DNA of 7,427 nucleotides from Acidobacteriota bacterium (GCA_021827255.1 JAKAWO010000147.1:1-7427), one strand, 5' to 3'; positions 1-7,126 are shown, counted from the first letter of the stretch. Made by a program: numbers and translations. The notes: a model not told the origin generated them from the letters alone.

Positions 1-1944
1 GCCATCGGCAAAAATCGTGGCATTGTACTGACCCGGACCCAGGAAGCTGAGCGGCACTTCAAGATGGCGCGGGCGCCAGTTGGTCATGCTGCCGAGATAC
101 CAATCCTTTCCGCTTCGCCGCGCGACTGTCACGTAACGAGCCGGCTCGCCGTTCAAAACTCGGGTTTCATCCCACACGGTGGGCACTTTCTCCAGGAACT
201 GGAAGCCCGGCTGGCCGATGTAATCTTCCGGGTAATCCGCCAGCATTTCAAGCGGACTGAGATAGACCACATACATGGCGAGCTGGCTGGCCCGTGTTCC
301 TTGGCACATGGGTCGCACGGCACGGGGGCGAAACGCCGCCCGCGTGGCATTGTTGAAGCAGCCGGGGGTGTAATCCATGGGGCCGGCCAGCATGCGCGTG
401 AAGGGCAAGGTCACGTCGTGCTCTGGCGTCTCGCGGTAACTCCACTTGTCGTATTCCAAGCCCATGACGCCTTCGCGAGTGAGCAGGTTGGGATACGTCC
501 GTCGAAGGCCGGTCGGTTTATACGCGCCGTGAATATCAATGATTAGGTGATATCGCGCCGCCGTGCTGACAAGCTTTTGGTAGAGGTTCACGGTGCTCTG
601 ATCGTCCGGAACATTGTCCATAAAATCCACCTTGACGCCCGCCACGCCCCATTTCTCATACAGGGGAAACGCTTGGTCCATTTGCGCGGCGGCAGCCGTC
701 CAGTGAATCCACAGGAGAACCTTCACCTTCCGCTGCTTCGCGTATTGGAGGATCGCCGGAATATCTACCTGCGGAACCCAGCGCGTAATGTCGTTATGGA
801 CGCACCAGCCGCGGCTGGGGACTTGGGAGGAACCGGGCGCGAGGTTGGAACATGCGCCCTCCACGGCGGGCGACCAGCCGGCGTCCACGAGCATGTAGGG
901 AAGGTGGGCGCGGGCTGCGAAGTCAATATAGTGCTCCATCGTCTGAGTATTCATCCCCGGCTTGAAGCGAACGCCGCTCGCGTAATCCCCCGACCACCAA
1001 TCCCACGACGCCTTGCCGGGATGAATCCAGGAGGAGTCGCCGATCGCGGTCGGGGCGCTCAGGTTCAGGACCATCGGCTCCGAGGATTCGATCAGGCCGC
1101 CGGCCCGCGGCGAGATGAGCACGATTCGCCACGGCGTAGCTTCGGGAGTTTCGCCAACCACCGCTTCATCGAGATGGTTCGGCAAAGGCGAGAGGCGGGC
1201 TTCGAGCCCATTCGCCACTCCTGGCGCACCGCCGACGTAGAGCCCGGCATAATCGGTAAGGTCGGCTTCGAGCAGCGCCACCCAAGGTCCTCCATTCAAA
1301 TGGGCGGTCAGCGGCAAGCCAATCACCGACTCGGGCAAAATCTCGTTCAGTTTGATCCGATGAAATTCGCTCTCGTAATTGCTATTGAATCGCCCGAGGT
1401 CCAGAGCAAAGGCCGTCGCCGGGCGAGCAAAATAAAAACCTGTCTCCTCGTTCGCAATCGTGAATTTGTCCAAGGCGGGTTGGCCGGGAAGAAAATACCG
1501 GAAGGCCACGCCCGCGTCGTAAGCCCTGAGCGTGATCTCCAGGCGGCGGTGCGGCGGCTGCAGCTCGCGCAGTGAGACCGTCACCTGGTTGTAATGATTG
1601 CGGATGCGGCTCTCCGCCCCGAAGGCCCAATTCCACGCCGCGTCGCGACTCTGGCGACGGACGCTCGTAACCTCAAAATCATGATCGAGCGCCGGCGCGC
1701 CTTTGAACCCAATCCCCAGAGGCGAATCGGCCAGAACCGGAACGCCCTGGTAGGCTACACGATAGTAGGGTCGGCTTCCCACGCGATAGGGCTGGGGGTT
1801 CGACCTGATTTCAAACGTAACGGCCACCTTGCCGTTGGGCGAGGTCACGGTGACCGAGGAAGCGGCGCGCGCGGAAAGTGTCTGCGCAAAAATCCAGCCG
1901 ACCGCAACGGCGGCTGCTATCCGGCCATAAGACTTAATTCGCAC
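1..1944 (-). CDS. Glycoside hydrolase family 97 (retaining-type alpha-glycosidase), secreted, C-terminus cut off by window edge
   Basis: Removes alpha-linked sugars (alpha-galactosidase or alpha-glucosidase type) outside the cytoplasm. The visible 648 codons begin at a GTG at 1944; an in-frame TGA lies a few codons upstream and no in-frame ATG is nearby. Residues 1-27 form a Sec signal peptide (basic RIKSYGR, a hydrophobic stretch, cleavage near ARA/AS). Residues about 30-300 fit the GH97 N-terminal beta-sandwich. The catalytic barrel follows, with SWDWW (313-317), VDAGW (353-357), VLLWIHW (409-415), VKVDFMD (437-443), LLTREGVMGLE (about 487-497) and PMDYTPG (522-528). Asp440 in the VDF motif is the position expected for the nucleophile of retaining GH97 enzymes; the inverting SusB type lacks it. 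Glu491 or Glu497 is the likely acid/base. A C-terminal beta-sandwich starts near 575 and is probably about 50 residues short. The gene lies 71 nt after the SprT-like gene. Family assignment is secure; substrate is not. Confidence 0.95.
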   Translation of the reverse strand, partial: MRIKSYGRIAAAVAVGWIFAQTLSARAASSVTVTSPNGKVAVTFEIRSNPQPYRVGSRPYYRVAYQGVPVLADSPLGIGFKGAPALDHDFEVTSVRRQSRDAAWNWAFGAESRIRNHYNQVTVSLRELQPPHRRLEITLRAYDAGVAFRYFLPGQPALDKFTIANEETGFYFARPATAFALDLGRFNSNYESEFHRIKLNEILPESVIGLPLTAHLNGGPWVALLEADLTDYAGLYVGGAPGVANGLEARLSPLPNHLDEAVVGETPEATPWRIVLISPRAGGLIESSEPMVLNLSAPTAIGDSSWIHPGKASWDWWSGDYASGVRFKPGMNTQTMEHYIDFAARAHLPYMLVDAGWSPAVEGACSNLAPGSSQVPSRGWCVHNDITRWVPQVDIPAILQYAKQRKVKVLLWIHWTAAAAQMDQAFPLYEKWGVAGVKVDFMDNVPDDQSTVNLYQKLVSTAARYHLIIDIHGAYKPTGLRRTYPNLLTREGVMGLEYDKWSYRETPEHDVTLPFTRMLAGPMDYTPGCFNNATRAAFRPRAVRPMCQGTRASQLAMYVVYLSPLEMLADYPEDYIGQPGFQFLEKVPTVWDETRVLNGEPARYVTVARRSGKDWYLGSMTNWRPRHLEVPLSFLGPGQYNATIFADG

Positions 1945-1949
1945 GTGAT

Positions 1950-1956
1950 CCCCTCC
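1950..1956 (-). promoter_or_regulatory. Shine-Dalgarno site of the GH97 gene
   Basis: The minus strand reads GGAGGGG, five bases before the GTG at 1944. This strong site supports the GTG start, which also places the signal peptide correctly. The surrounding gap 1945-2015 shows no clear promoter or rho-independent terminator, so co-transcription with the upstream genes is possible. Confidence 0.75.
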
Positions 1957-2015
1957 GGAGCGAAATAATCAGCGACAGGCGCGAGGTCGCTGCGATCCGC
2001 CGCGGACTCGACGTC

Positions 2016-2765
2016 CTACGAAAAGGCGTTCTTCAGCCGGGCCCGAGCTCGATCATAATGCGAAAATTCCTGTTCCATATCTCGAAATTCACGCGAATGA
2101 ACCACGCGCCGGGCGCCGCGCCGCTCCAAAGGAAAGTGCGCGTGGAGCATTTCATGAAAAACGAGGTACTCGACGACGTAGCGGGGAACCGAGGCGGCGT
2201 CGAGCGTTTTGCTGACCACGATCGCGCGGTGCGCCGGATCATAGCGTCCGAGGACGGTGCGCGAAGCTCGCTGGCTCCATCCGATGCGGCAGGCCGGAAG
2301 CGCTCCGCCGAAAAAACGCCGGTTGAGGCTGGTGAAGATCGCCTCCAAGTCGAAGTATTGCCCCTGCGGCGGCGAAAGGTGGAGACGGCCCCGCTCGCGC
2401 CGCGCTTGATCCACGCGGCGACGAACGGAGGGCTGGCAAACCCACGCCAAGTAACATTCCCGCGCCTCGAGCGACGGCCGGCGGCGGTAGAGCTGCGAGA
2501 GCAGAATTTCAGCCAGAGCCTCCAGGACGATAGCGGGAGCGGGCTCGAGCAAATCTGAAATCCGGACTTGCGCCCGCTCGCCGCGCAGCGAAATCTGGCT
2601 CCGCAAGCTCGCGAAAGCGCAAAATTCGACCTCAAATCGTGGAACCGACCGCCCCACGCGAAGCCGGCGGAAAACACGCTCGAACATATCGCGGGCCGCC
2701 TCGCTCGCGCCGAGCGGCAAGGGCAACTGAGCGGCCGCGTTGGAGGCGCGCGGCAAAGGGGGCAA
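2016..2765 (-). CDS. SprT-like zinc metalloprotease domain protein
   Basis: Predicted cytoplasmic zinc-dependent protease of 249 residues; no signal peptide or membrane segment is seen. The C-terminal half matches the SprT-like domain: FDLEAIFTSLNRRFFGG (about 138-154), a GW strand, a G-R-Y strand followed by AIVVSKTLD, then the active site FHEMLH with zinc ligands His204 and His208 and catalytic Glu205. The third ligand is probably His223 in VVHSREF. The N-terminal 110 residues are arginine-rich and helical in appearance, with no family recognised. The cysteine zinc ribbon that follows the catalytic domain in E. coli SprT is absent; the protein ends 26 residues after His223. The TTG at 2765 lies 4 nt after the stop of secreted protein A, with GGAGGAG 12 nt upstream, a rather long spacing. 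The first in-frame ATG is codon 27 (2687), so the start is uncertain. Automatic annotation may label it an M48-type peptidase. The substrate is unknown; relatives of this fold include Spartan, which degrades proteins crosslinked to DNA. Confidence 0.88.
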   Translation of the reverse strand: MPPLPRASNAAAQLPLPLGASEAARDMFERVFRRLRVGRSVPRFEVEFCAFASLRSQISLRGERAQVRISDLLEPAPAIVLEALAEILLSQLYRRRPSLEARECYLAWVCQPSVRRRVDQARRERGRLHLSPPQGQYFDLEAIFTSLNRRFFGGALPACRIGWSQRASRTVLGRYDPAHRAIVVSKTLDAASVPRYVVEYLVFHEMLHAHFPLERRGARRVVHSREFRDMEQEFSHYDRARARLKNAFS

Positions 2766-2769
2766 GGGA

Positions 2770-3402
2770 TTAGTCCGCTCCTCCGGAACGTTTCTTCCTG
2801 CGCAGGCGTTTCAGAAGCTTTTTCTCTTCCTTATTCTTCTTCTCCTCTTCCTTGCGACGGGCTTTGATTTGGCGTGCTTCGAGCTTACGTTCTTGCTTCA
2901 GCTTTCCAAACTTTTTCTCCTGGTCGCTGAGGGCCTGGGCGCCTCCATCCACCGCGTCCGTCATATCGGCAATGGCGTCTTTGAGGGCGCGATGATAATC
3001 GCCGCCGTTCGCCGCCGCCGGCCCTTCCATCTTGCGCAATGCCTCGATCTGTTGCGGCCCCTGCTCCATCAAGTCCTTCAGTCCCACCCGCATATCGCCG
3101 TTGCGGTCGAACTGGTATTGAATCCACCGCTTCATCTCATCCGTAATGGAGATATACTGCCCGAGTAGGCGCGTGGATTCCGAAGCGCCGCCGGGCCGCC
3201 CGCTAAGATCCGCGGCGCGGTCGAGCTTTTGCTGCGCGAAGGCAAGATACACCTTGATCCGCTCCGACGGATCCTGCGCGTTACGAAGTTTTTCCCGCTC
3301 AGCCGGCGTCAGGTGAGCGCGGCTTTGTGCTCTGCCGGGCCCCGCTGACAGAACCAAGGCGAATCCGCAGAGGACGAGCGCCGCCGGCCTCGACAACTTC
3401 AT
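2770..3402 (-). CDS. Secreted protein A: hypothetical, with a highly charged Lys/Arg/Glu-rich C-terminal tail
   Basis: No family is recognised in these 210 residues. Residues 1-25 look like a Sec signal peptide (MKLSRPAALVLCGFALVLSA, then cleavage near GRA/QS). Cys12 is not in a proper lipobox, so a lipoprotein is unlikely. Residues about 40-150 look helical. They contain LGQY (near 80) and an FDRNGD segment whose residues 99-110 partly resemble a calcium-binding EF-hand loop. From about 156 to the end, some 60% of residues are charged, with runs such as KEEEKKNKEEKK and RLRRKKR. This suggests a long charged helix or coiled coil, net positive at its end. The ATG overlaps the stop of protein B in an ATGA arrangement, and GGGAG lies 7 nt upstream, so the two are probably translated together. 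The spacing of P, A, L and LG-x-Y residues matches protein B, so the pair are probably diverged paralogs. The function is unknown. Confidence 0.85.
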   Translation of the reverse strand: MKLSRPAALVLCGFALVLSAGPGRAQSRAHLTPAEREKLRNAQDPSERIKVYLAFAQQKLDRAADLSGRPGGASESTRLLGQYISITDEMKRWIQYQFDRNGDMRVGLKDLMEQGPQQIEALRKMEGPAAANGGDYHRALKDAIADMTDAVDGGAQALSDQEKKFGKLKQERKLEARQIKARRKEEEKKNKEEKKLLKRLRRKKRSGGAD

Positions 3403-3953
3403 CGGCTCACTCCCGCCCGGTGGGAAGACGCGTGGGAAGGCCGCGGCGCCGGCCGCGCGCTGTGCCGCATGTGCAATCCAGGGAAAAGCGCATCGAGCAC
3501 TTGCCCGTGGACAGCCCGGCTCTCTTCCTGGATCTTTTTGATAGCCTCGCTCTCCGGGTAGGCGATTCTGCGGCGGAGGTCGCCCAGCAGACGGTCATTG
3601 GCAGTAAAGGCTATGTCAAGCTGCTTGAAGCCTTCCGGCTGCCGGACAGCGTTCCGCCGCGAGCTCTTCAGCGTTTCCCAAGAGGCTTGGGCTTCCGTCA
3701 GGTAGCGCCCTAAAAAGGCTTTGCCGGCTTTGAAATGATTCTGGTCATAGGACTCGATGCCTTGCTGCAAGATGAGGCGAGCCAGCCGCATCTGGAGTTC
3801 AGCTTTCTTCACCGGGTTTTTTTGCTGACCGATCTTGAGATCCAGTTGCGCGGCCGTATAGTGATGATGAAACAAGCCTGCCCAGGCCGGGAGGGCGCCG
3901 AAAGCGACACCCAGCAAAATGCCAACCAGCGAAATGCGCCGCCGGATCCGCAT
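3399..3953 (-). CDS. Secreted protein B: hypothetical helical protein with His-rich mature N-terminus
   Basis: No family is recognised in these 184 residues. The signal peptide is clear: basic MRIRRR, then a hydrophobic core, with cleavage after AWA (residue 25). The mature protein would start GLFHHHY, placing three histidines at its N-terminus. Residues about 35-150 look all-helical, with an amphipathic repeat-like start (KKAELQMRLARLILQQGI), LGRY, SWETLKSS and GFKQL. The C-terminal 30 residues are rich in Pro, Ser, His and Arg and look disordered. The ATG at 3953 follows the uvrA stop by 8 nt and no Shine-Dalgarno sequence is visible; a TTG directly before the ATG would add one residue. The gene overlaps protein A by four bases. 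Its location between uvrA and the protease suggests transcription from the uvrA promoter, but the signal peptide places its product outside the cytoplasm, so it need not take part in DNA repair. Confidence 0.85.
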   Translation of the reverse strand: MRIRRRISLVGILLGVAFGALPAWAGLFHHHYTAAQLDLKIGQQKNPVKKAELQMRLARLILQQGIESYDQNHFKAGKAFLGRYLTEAQASWETLKSSRRNAVRQPEGFKQLDIAFTANDRLLGDLRRRIAYPESEAIKKIQEESRAVHGQVLDALFPGLHMRHSARPAPRPSHASSHRAGVSR

Positions 3954-3961
3954 CAACCGAA

Positions 3962-6900
3962 TTATATCTGCTTTCTCGCCTCGCGCCGAGATGTCCGCGC
4001 CGGCTGGGCAGCCTTCGAGCCCCTCGGGGTGGATTTTCGGACATCAGGAAGCCAGGGCGCCAGGAACCTTCCCGTATAGGACCGGGGATTGCGAACCAAA
4101 TCTTCCGGCGGACCCGCGGCCACAAGATGGCCGCCATCCTCGCCGCCTTCCGGCCCGAGATCAATGATCCAGTCAGCCGTTTTGAGCACGTCGAGGTTGT
4201 GCTCGATGATCAGCACCGTCGCCCCCATGGCGTTGAGCTTCCGAAAGGCGCCGAGGAGTTTGTTGATGTCGTCAAAGTGGAGGCCAGTGGTCGGCTCGTC
4301 GAAAACAAACAGTGAACCTTCACTAGCGGGCTGGCTGAGATACGCGGCCAAGCGCACGCGCTGCGCCTCGCCCCCGGAGAGCGTTGTCGCCGACTGCCCG
4401 AGGCGCAGATAACCGAGCCCCACTTCATCCAGGATCCGCAACTTCGAGCAGATGGGACGAAATCCGGCAAAAAACACCAACGCCTCCCGAACCGTCATCT
4501 GCAGCACGTCATGGATATTTTTCCCCTTGTAGCGAATGTCCAAAATGCCCGGCTTGAAGCGCATCCCGCGGCAGTCTTCGCAGACGAGCTCGACCTCCGC
4601 CAGGAACTGCATTTCCACCGTCACCGTCCCGTCGCCTTGACAGGTCTCACAGCGGCCGCCGGGAATATTGAAGGAGAAATGGCCGGGCGTGTAACCGCGC
4701 TTTTGAGCCTCCGGCGTGGAGGCGAACAGATCCCTGACGCCCTCGAAGGCTTTGATGTAAGTTAGAGGATTCGAGCGCGGCGTGCGCCCCAGCGGCGACT
4801 GGTCCACCAGGATGACATTGGCCAGAGCTTCATCGCCTTCGATCCCGTCGCATTCAGCTCGCGGCGCCGCAATCCCTCGCCGCGCCATCAGCGCGTTGTA
4901 GAGCACGCCATGCACCAGCGATGATTTTCCGGAACCGGAAACCCCGCTGATGCAAACCATCAGGCCGAGCGGAATTTTGACATCAATCCCCTTCAGGTTG
5001 TGCTGGCGCGCCCCAAGGATTCGCAACCACTTGGGCCCGGGCGGCCGGCGATCGGCCGGAACCGCAATCTCCAGATTTCCGGCCAGGTAACGGCCGGTCA
5101 GAGACTGCGGAGCTTCCACCAGTCCCTTAAAATCGCCCGCATAGACCAGGCGCCCGCCGTGCTCTCCGGCCCCGGGGCCGAGATCGAGAACGGCGTCGGC
5201 GTTTCGGATAATCTCGGGATCGTGTTCCACCACCAGGATCGTATTTCCGAGGTCGCGCAGGTTCTTCAGGATTTCAATCAGCCGGCCCACATCCCGCGGG
5301 TGAAGGCCGATGGAAGGCTCGTCGAGCACGTAGAGGGTGCCGACCAGATTCGATCCGAGCGCCGTGGCAAGCTGGATGCGCTGCGCTTCGCCGCCCGAAA
5401 GCGTTGACGAAAGCCGCTCCAACGTCAGGTAATCGAGTCCGACCCGGTAAAGGAATTTCAGGCGAGCGCGAATTTCGTCGAGGATTTCGTCAGCGATGGC
5501 CTGCTGCGCCAGCGTGAGCCGGAGCTCGTTGAAGAAGGAGTACGCCTCGAGAACCGAAAGCCGGCACACTTCGACGATATTCTTGCCCTGCACCCTGACG
5601 TTCAGCGCCTCATGCCGCAGCCGTCCGCCCTGGCATTCGGGGCAAAGCGTGTAACCCCGGTAGCGGCTGAGAAAAACCCGGACGTGGAGCTTGTATTTCT
5701 TACGTTCCAGATGCCGGAAAAATCCTCGCACGCCTCCGAATTCTTGGTCGCCCTCGATCACCCATCGTTTTTGGTCCGGGGTGAGTCGCCGATAGGGGAC
5801 GTCGAGCGGAATGCCGCGCGATCGAGCCGCGCGCTTCATTTCATTCAGCAGCGGACGGTATCTCGGTTTGGTCCAGGGCTCGATAGCGCCCTCCGCCAGC
5901 GTCTTGCTCTTGTCCGGGACCACCCGGTCGAGGTCGAAGTCAATCGTGTTGCCAAAGCCCTGGCAGCGCGGGCACGCGCCGGCTGGGCTGTTGAAGGAGA
6001 AGAGCGAGGGCTCCGGCTCCTGGAATGTCGCCTTGCAGCGCTTGCACTCGAAGCGCTCGCTGAAAACCAGCGGCTCTGCCGCCGGGCCCGCCGGGTCGGC
6101 AACAAACTCCAGGACAGCTTCCCCTGCTTCGCGATAACAAAGCTCGATGGAATCAATCAGGCGCTGCCGCATGTCTGGCTGCACGGAAAGGCGATCCACT
6201 AGAACGTAAACTGGCCGAGAAAAGTCCACCTCCAGCAGCGATTCGGGCGTGGAAAATTCAAACAGCTTTCCCTCCTGATAGAGACGGTTGAAACCGCGGC
6301 CCCGCAACAACTCGAGGCGCGACTTCAGCCGGTCGCTGCGCGAGGCCGCCGCGACGCCGGCCGCCTCATCCCGATCGGAAATGGGCGGGAGCTGGCGGTG
6401 CCCGCGGGCGCGTTCGCTGGGCTTCGCGACCTCCTCCGCCAAGGGTCCCTCCGTGATGGGGAATAGAACGTAGAAGCGGCGGCCGCTCTCCAGGCTTTGC
6501 ACGCGGGCCGCAATCGAGTCCACGTGGTCCTTTTCGACTGGCCCTCCACATCGCGGGCAGACGGTGACGCCGAGGCGGGCAAAGAGCAAACGAAGGTAAT
6601 CGTATATCTCGGTCGCGGTGCCCACCGTGGAACGCGGGCTGCGCGCCGTGTTTTTCTGGCGAATGGCGACGGATGGCGCGATTCCTTCGATCTCATCCAC
6701 ATCGGGTTTTTCCATTCGCTCGAGAAATTGCCGGGCGTAGGCGGAAAGCGACTCGATGTAGCGCCGCTCGCCTTCGGCATAAATCGTGTCAAAGGCCAGG
6801 CTCGATTTGCCGGACCCGGAAACCCCTGTAACGACCGTCAGCGCGTTGATGGGAATTTCGCACTCCAGGTTGCGGAGGTTGTGGACGCGGGCGCCTCGCA

Positions 6901-7045
6901 CCGAAATGACTTCCTCGGCCACCGCGGCAGGGGCGCTTCGAGCTTCTGCGGGCGACGTTGTTGGGCGGCTTTCTCCGACCTCTGAGGGAGACGGCAGCGC
7001 AGCGCCATCCCGCAGGGCGTCAGCTTCTCCGTTGTAGGGTCTCAA
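3962..7045 (-). CDS. uvrA: Excinuclease ABC subunit A (UvrA)
   Basis: Cytoplasmic DNA-damage sensor of nucleotide excision repair; it dimerises, loads UvrB onto damaged DNA and hydrolyses ATP. Both ABC ATPase halves are complete. The first has Walker A GVSGSGKS (74-81), signature LSGGEAQR (549-556) and Walker B YVLDEPS (572-578). The second has Walker A (701-708), signature LSGGEAQR (889-896) and Walker B FVFDEPT (913-919). Zinc-binding cysteine pairs are at 334/337 with 358/361 and at 799/802 with 822/825; a further CPRC is at 163-166. At 1027 residues it exceeds the roughly 940 of E. coli UvrA. The extra length is about 45 residues before VISVRGARVHNL, about 35 residues within the UvrB-binding region (about 201-237), and a basic C-terminal tail of about 30 residues. 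The first in-frame ATG is codon 111, after Walker A, so the start must be non-ATG. The TTG at 7045 has AAGGA 7 nt upstream and follows a promoter; a GTG at codon 42 (6922) is an alternative. It is the first gene of the minus-strand unit. Confidence 0.98.
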   Translation of the reverse strand: MRPYNGEADALRDGAALPSPSEVGESRPTTSPAEARSAPAAVAEEVISVRGARVHNLRNLECEIPINALTVVTGVSGSGKSSLAFDTIYAEGERRYIESLSAYARQFLERMEKPDVDEIEGIAPSVAIRQKNTARSPRSTVGTATEIYDYLRLLFARLGVTVCPRCGGPVEKDHVDSIAARVQSLESGRRFYVLFPITEGPLAEEVAKPSERARGHRQLPPISDRDEAAGVAAASRSDRLKSRLELLRGRGFNRLYQEGKLFEFSTPESLLEVDFSRPVYVLVDRLSVQPDMRQRLIDSIELCYREAGEAVLEFVADPAGPAAEPLVFSERFECKRCKATFQEPEPSLFSFNSPAGACPRCQGFGNTIDFDLDRVVPDKSKTLAEGAIEPWTKPRYRPLLNEMKRAARSRGIPLDVPYRRLTPDQKRWVIEGDQEFGGVRGFFRHLERKKYKLHVRVFLSRYRGYTLCPECQGGRLRHEALNVRVQGKNIVEVCRLSVLEAYSFFNELRLTLAQQAIADEILDEIRARLKFLYRVGLDYLTLERLSSTLSGGEAQRIQLATALGSNLVGTLYVLDEPSIGLHPRDVGRLIEILKNLRDLGNTILVVEHDPEIIRNADAVLDLGPGAGEHGGRLVYAGDFKGLVEAPQSLTGRYLAGNLEIAVPADRRPPGPKWLRILGARQHNLKGIDVKIPLGLMVCISGVSGSGKSSLVHGVLYNALMARRGIAAPRAECDGIEGDEALANVILVDQSPLGRTPRSNPLTYIKAFEGVRDLFASTPEAQKRGYTPGHFSFNIPGGRCETCQGDGTVTVEMQFLAEVELVCEDCRGMRFKPGILDIRYKGKNIHDVLQMTVREALVFFAGFRPICSKLRILDEVGLGYLRLGQSATTLSGGEAQRVRLAAYLSQPASEGSLFVFDEPTTGLHFDDINKLLGAFRKLNAMGATVLIIEHNLDVLKTADWIIDLGPEGGEDGGHLVAAGPPEDLVRNPRSYTGRFLAPWLPDVRKSTPRGSKAAQPARTSRREARKQI

Positions 7046-7052
7046 GGATCAA

Positions 7053-7057
7053 TCCTT
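7053..7057 (-). promoter_or_regulatory. Shine-Dalgarno site of uvrA
   Basis: The minus strand reads GAAGGA just before the gene, with AAGGA 7 nt upstream of the TTG at 7045. It is the best argument for the TTG start over the GTG at codon 42, which lacks a good site. Confidence 0.6.
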
Positions 7058-7126
7058 CGCGCTCACCCGACGCCTTCCAAGCGCAAGGTCTGTTGGCCAG
7101 TTCGGCGGCGGTTGCGGAAACTACTT

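Noticed and set aside
64..1575. Long plus-strand open frames (160 and 342 codons, same frame) opposite the GH97 gene
   Set aside because: The minus strand here encodes an uninterrupted GH97 protein with all family motifs. The plus frames have no recognisable domain and arise from the codon bias of GC-rich DNA.
1945..2015. Terminator between the SprT-like gene and GH97
   Set aside because: No stem followed by a T-run is visible on the minus strand in these 71 bases.
2058..2558. Plus-strand open frame of 166 codons opposite the SprT-like gene
   Set aside because: The minus frame has the HExxH motif and the fold of the SprT-like family; the plus frame looks like a shadow.
2033..2677. Second minus-strand frame of 214 codons within the SprT-like gene
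   Set aside because: It is a Ser/Arg/Ala-rich translation typical of an out-of-frame read and contains no conserved motif.
5612..6202. Plus-strand open frame of 196 codons inside uvrA
   Set aside because: It lies antisense to the conserved zinc-binding part of UvrA, has no ribosome site that stands out, and shows no family motif.
7088..7101. Possible LexA (SOS) box near CTGTTGGCCAG upstream of uvrA
   Set aside because: The half sites are spaced wrongly (CTG-N5-CAG) and fit neither the CTGT-N8-ACAG nor the GAAC/GTTC type of LexA box.
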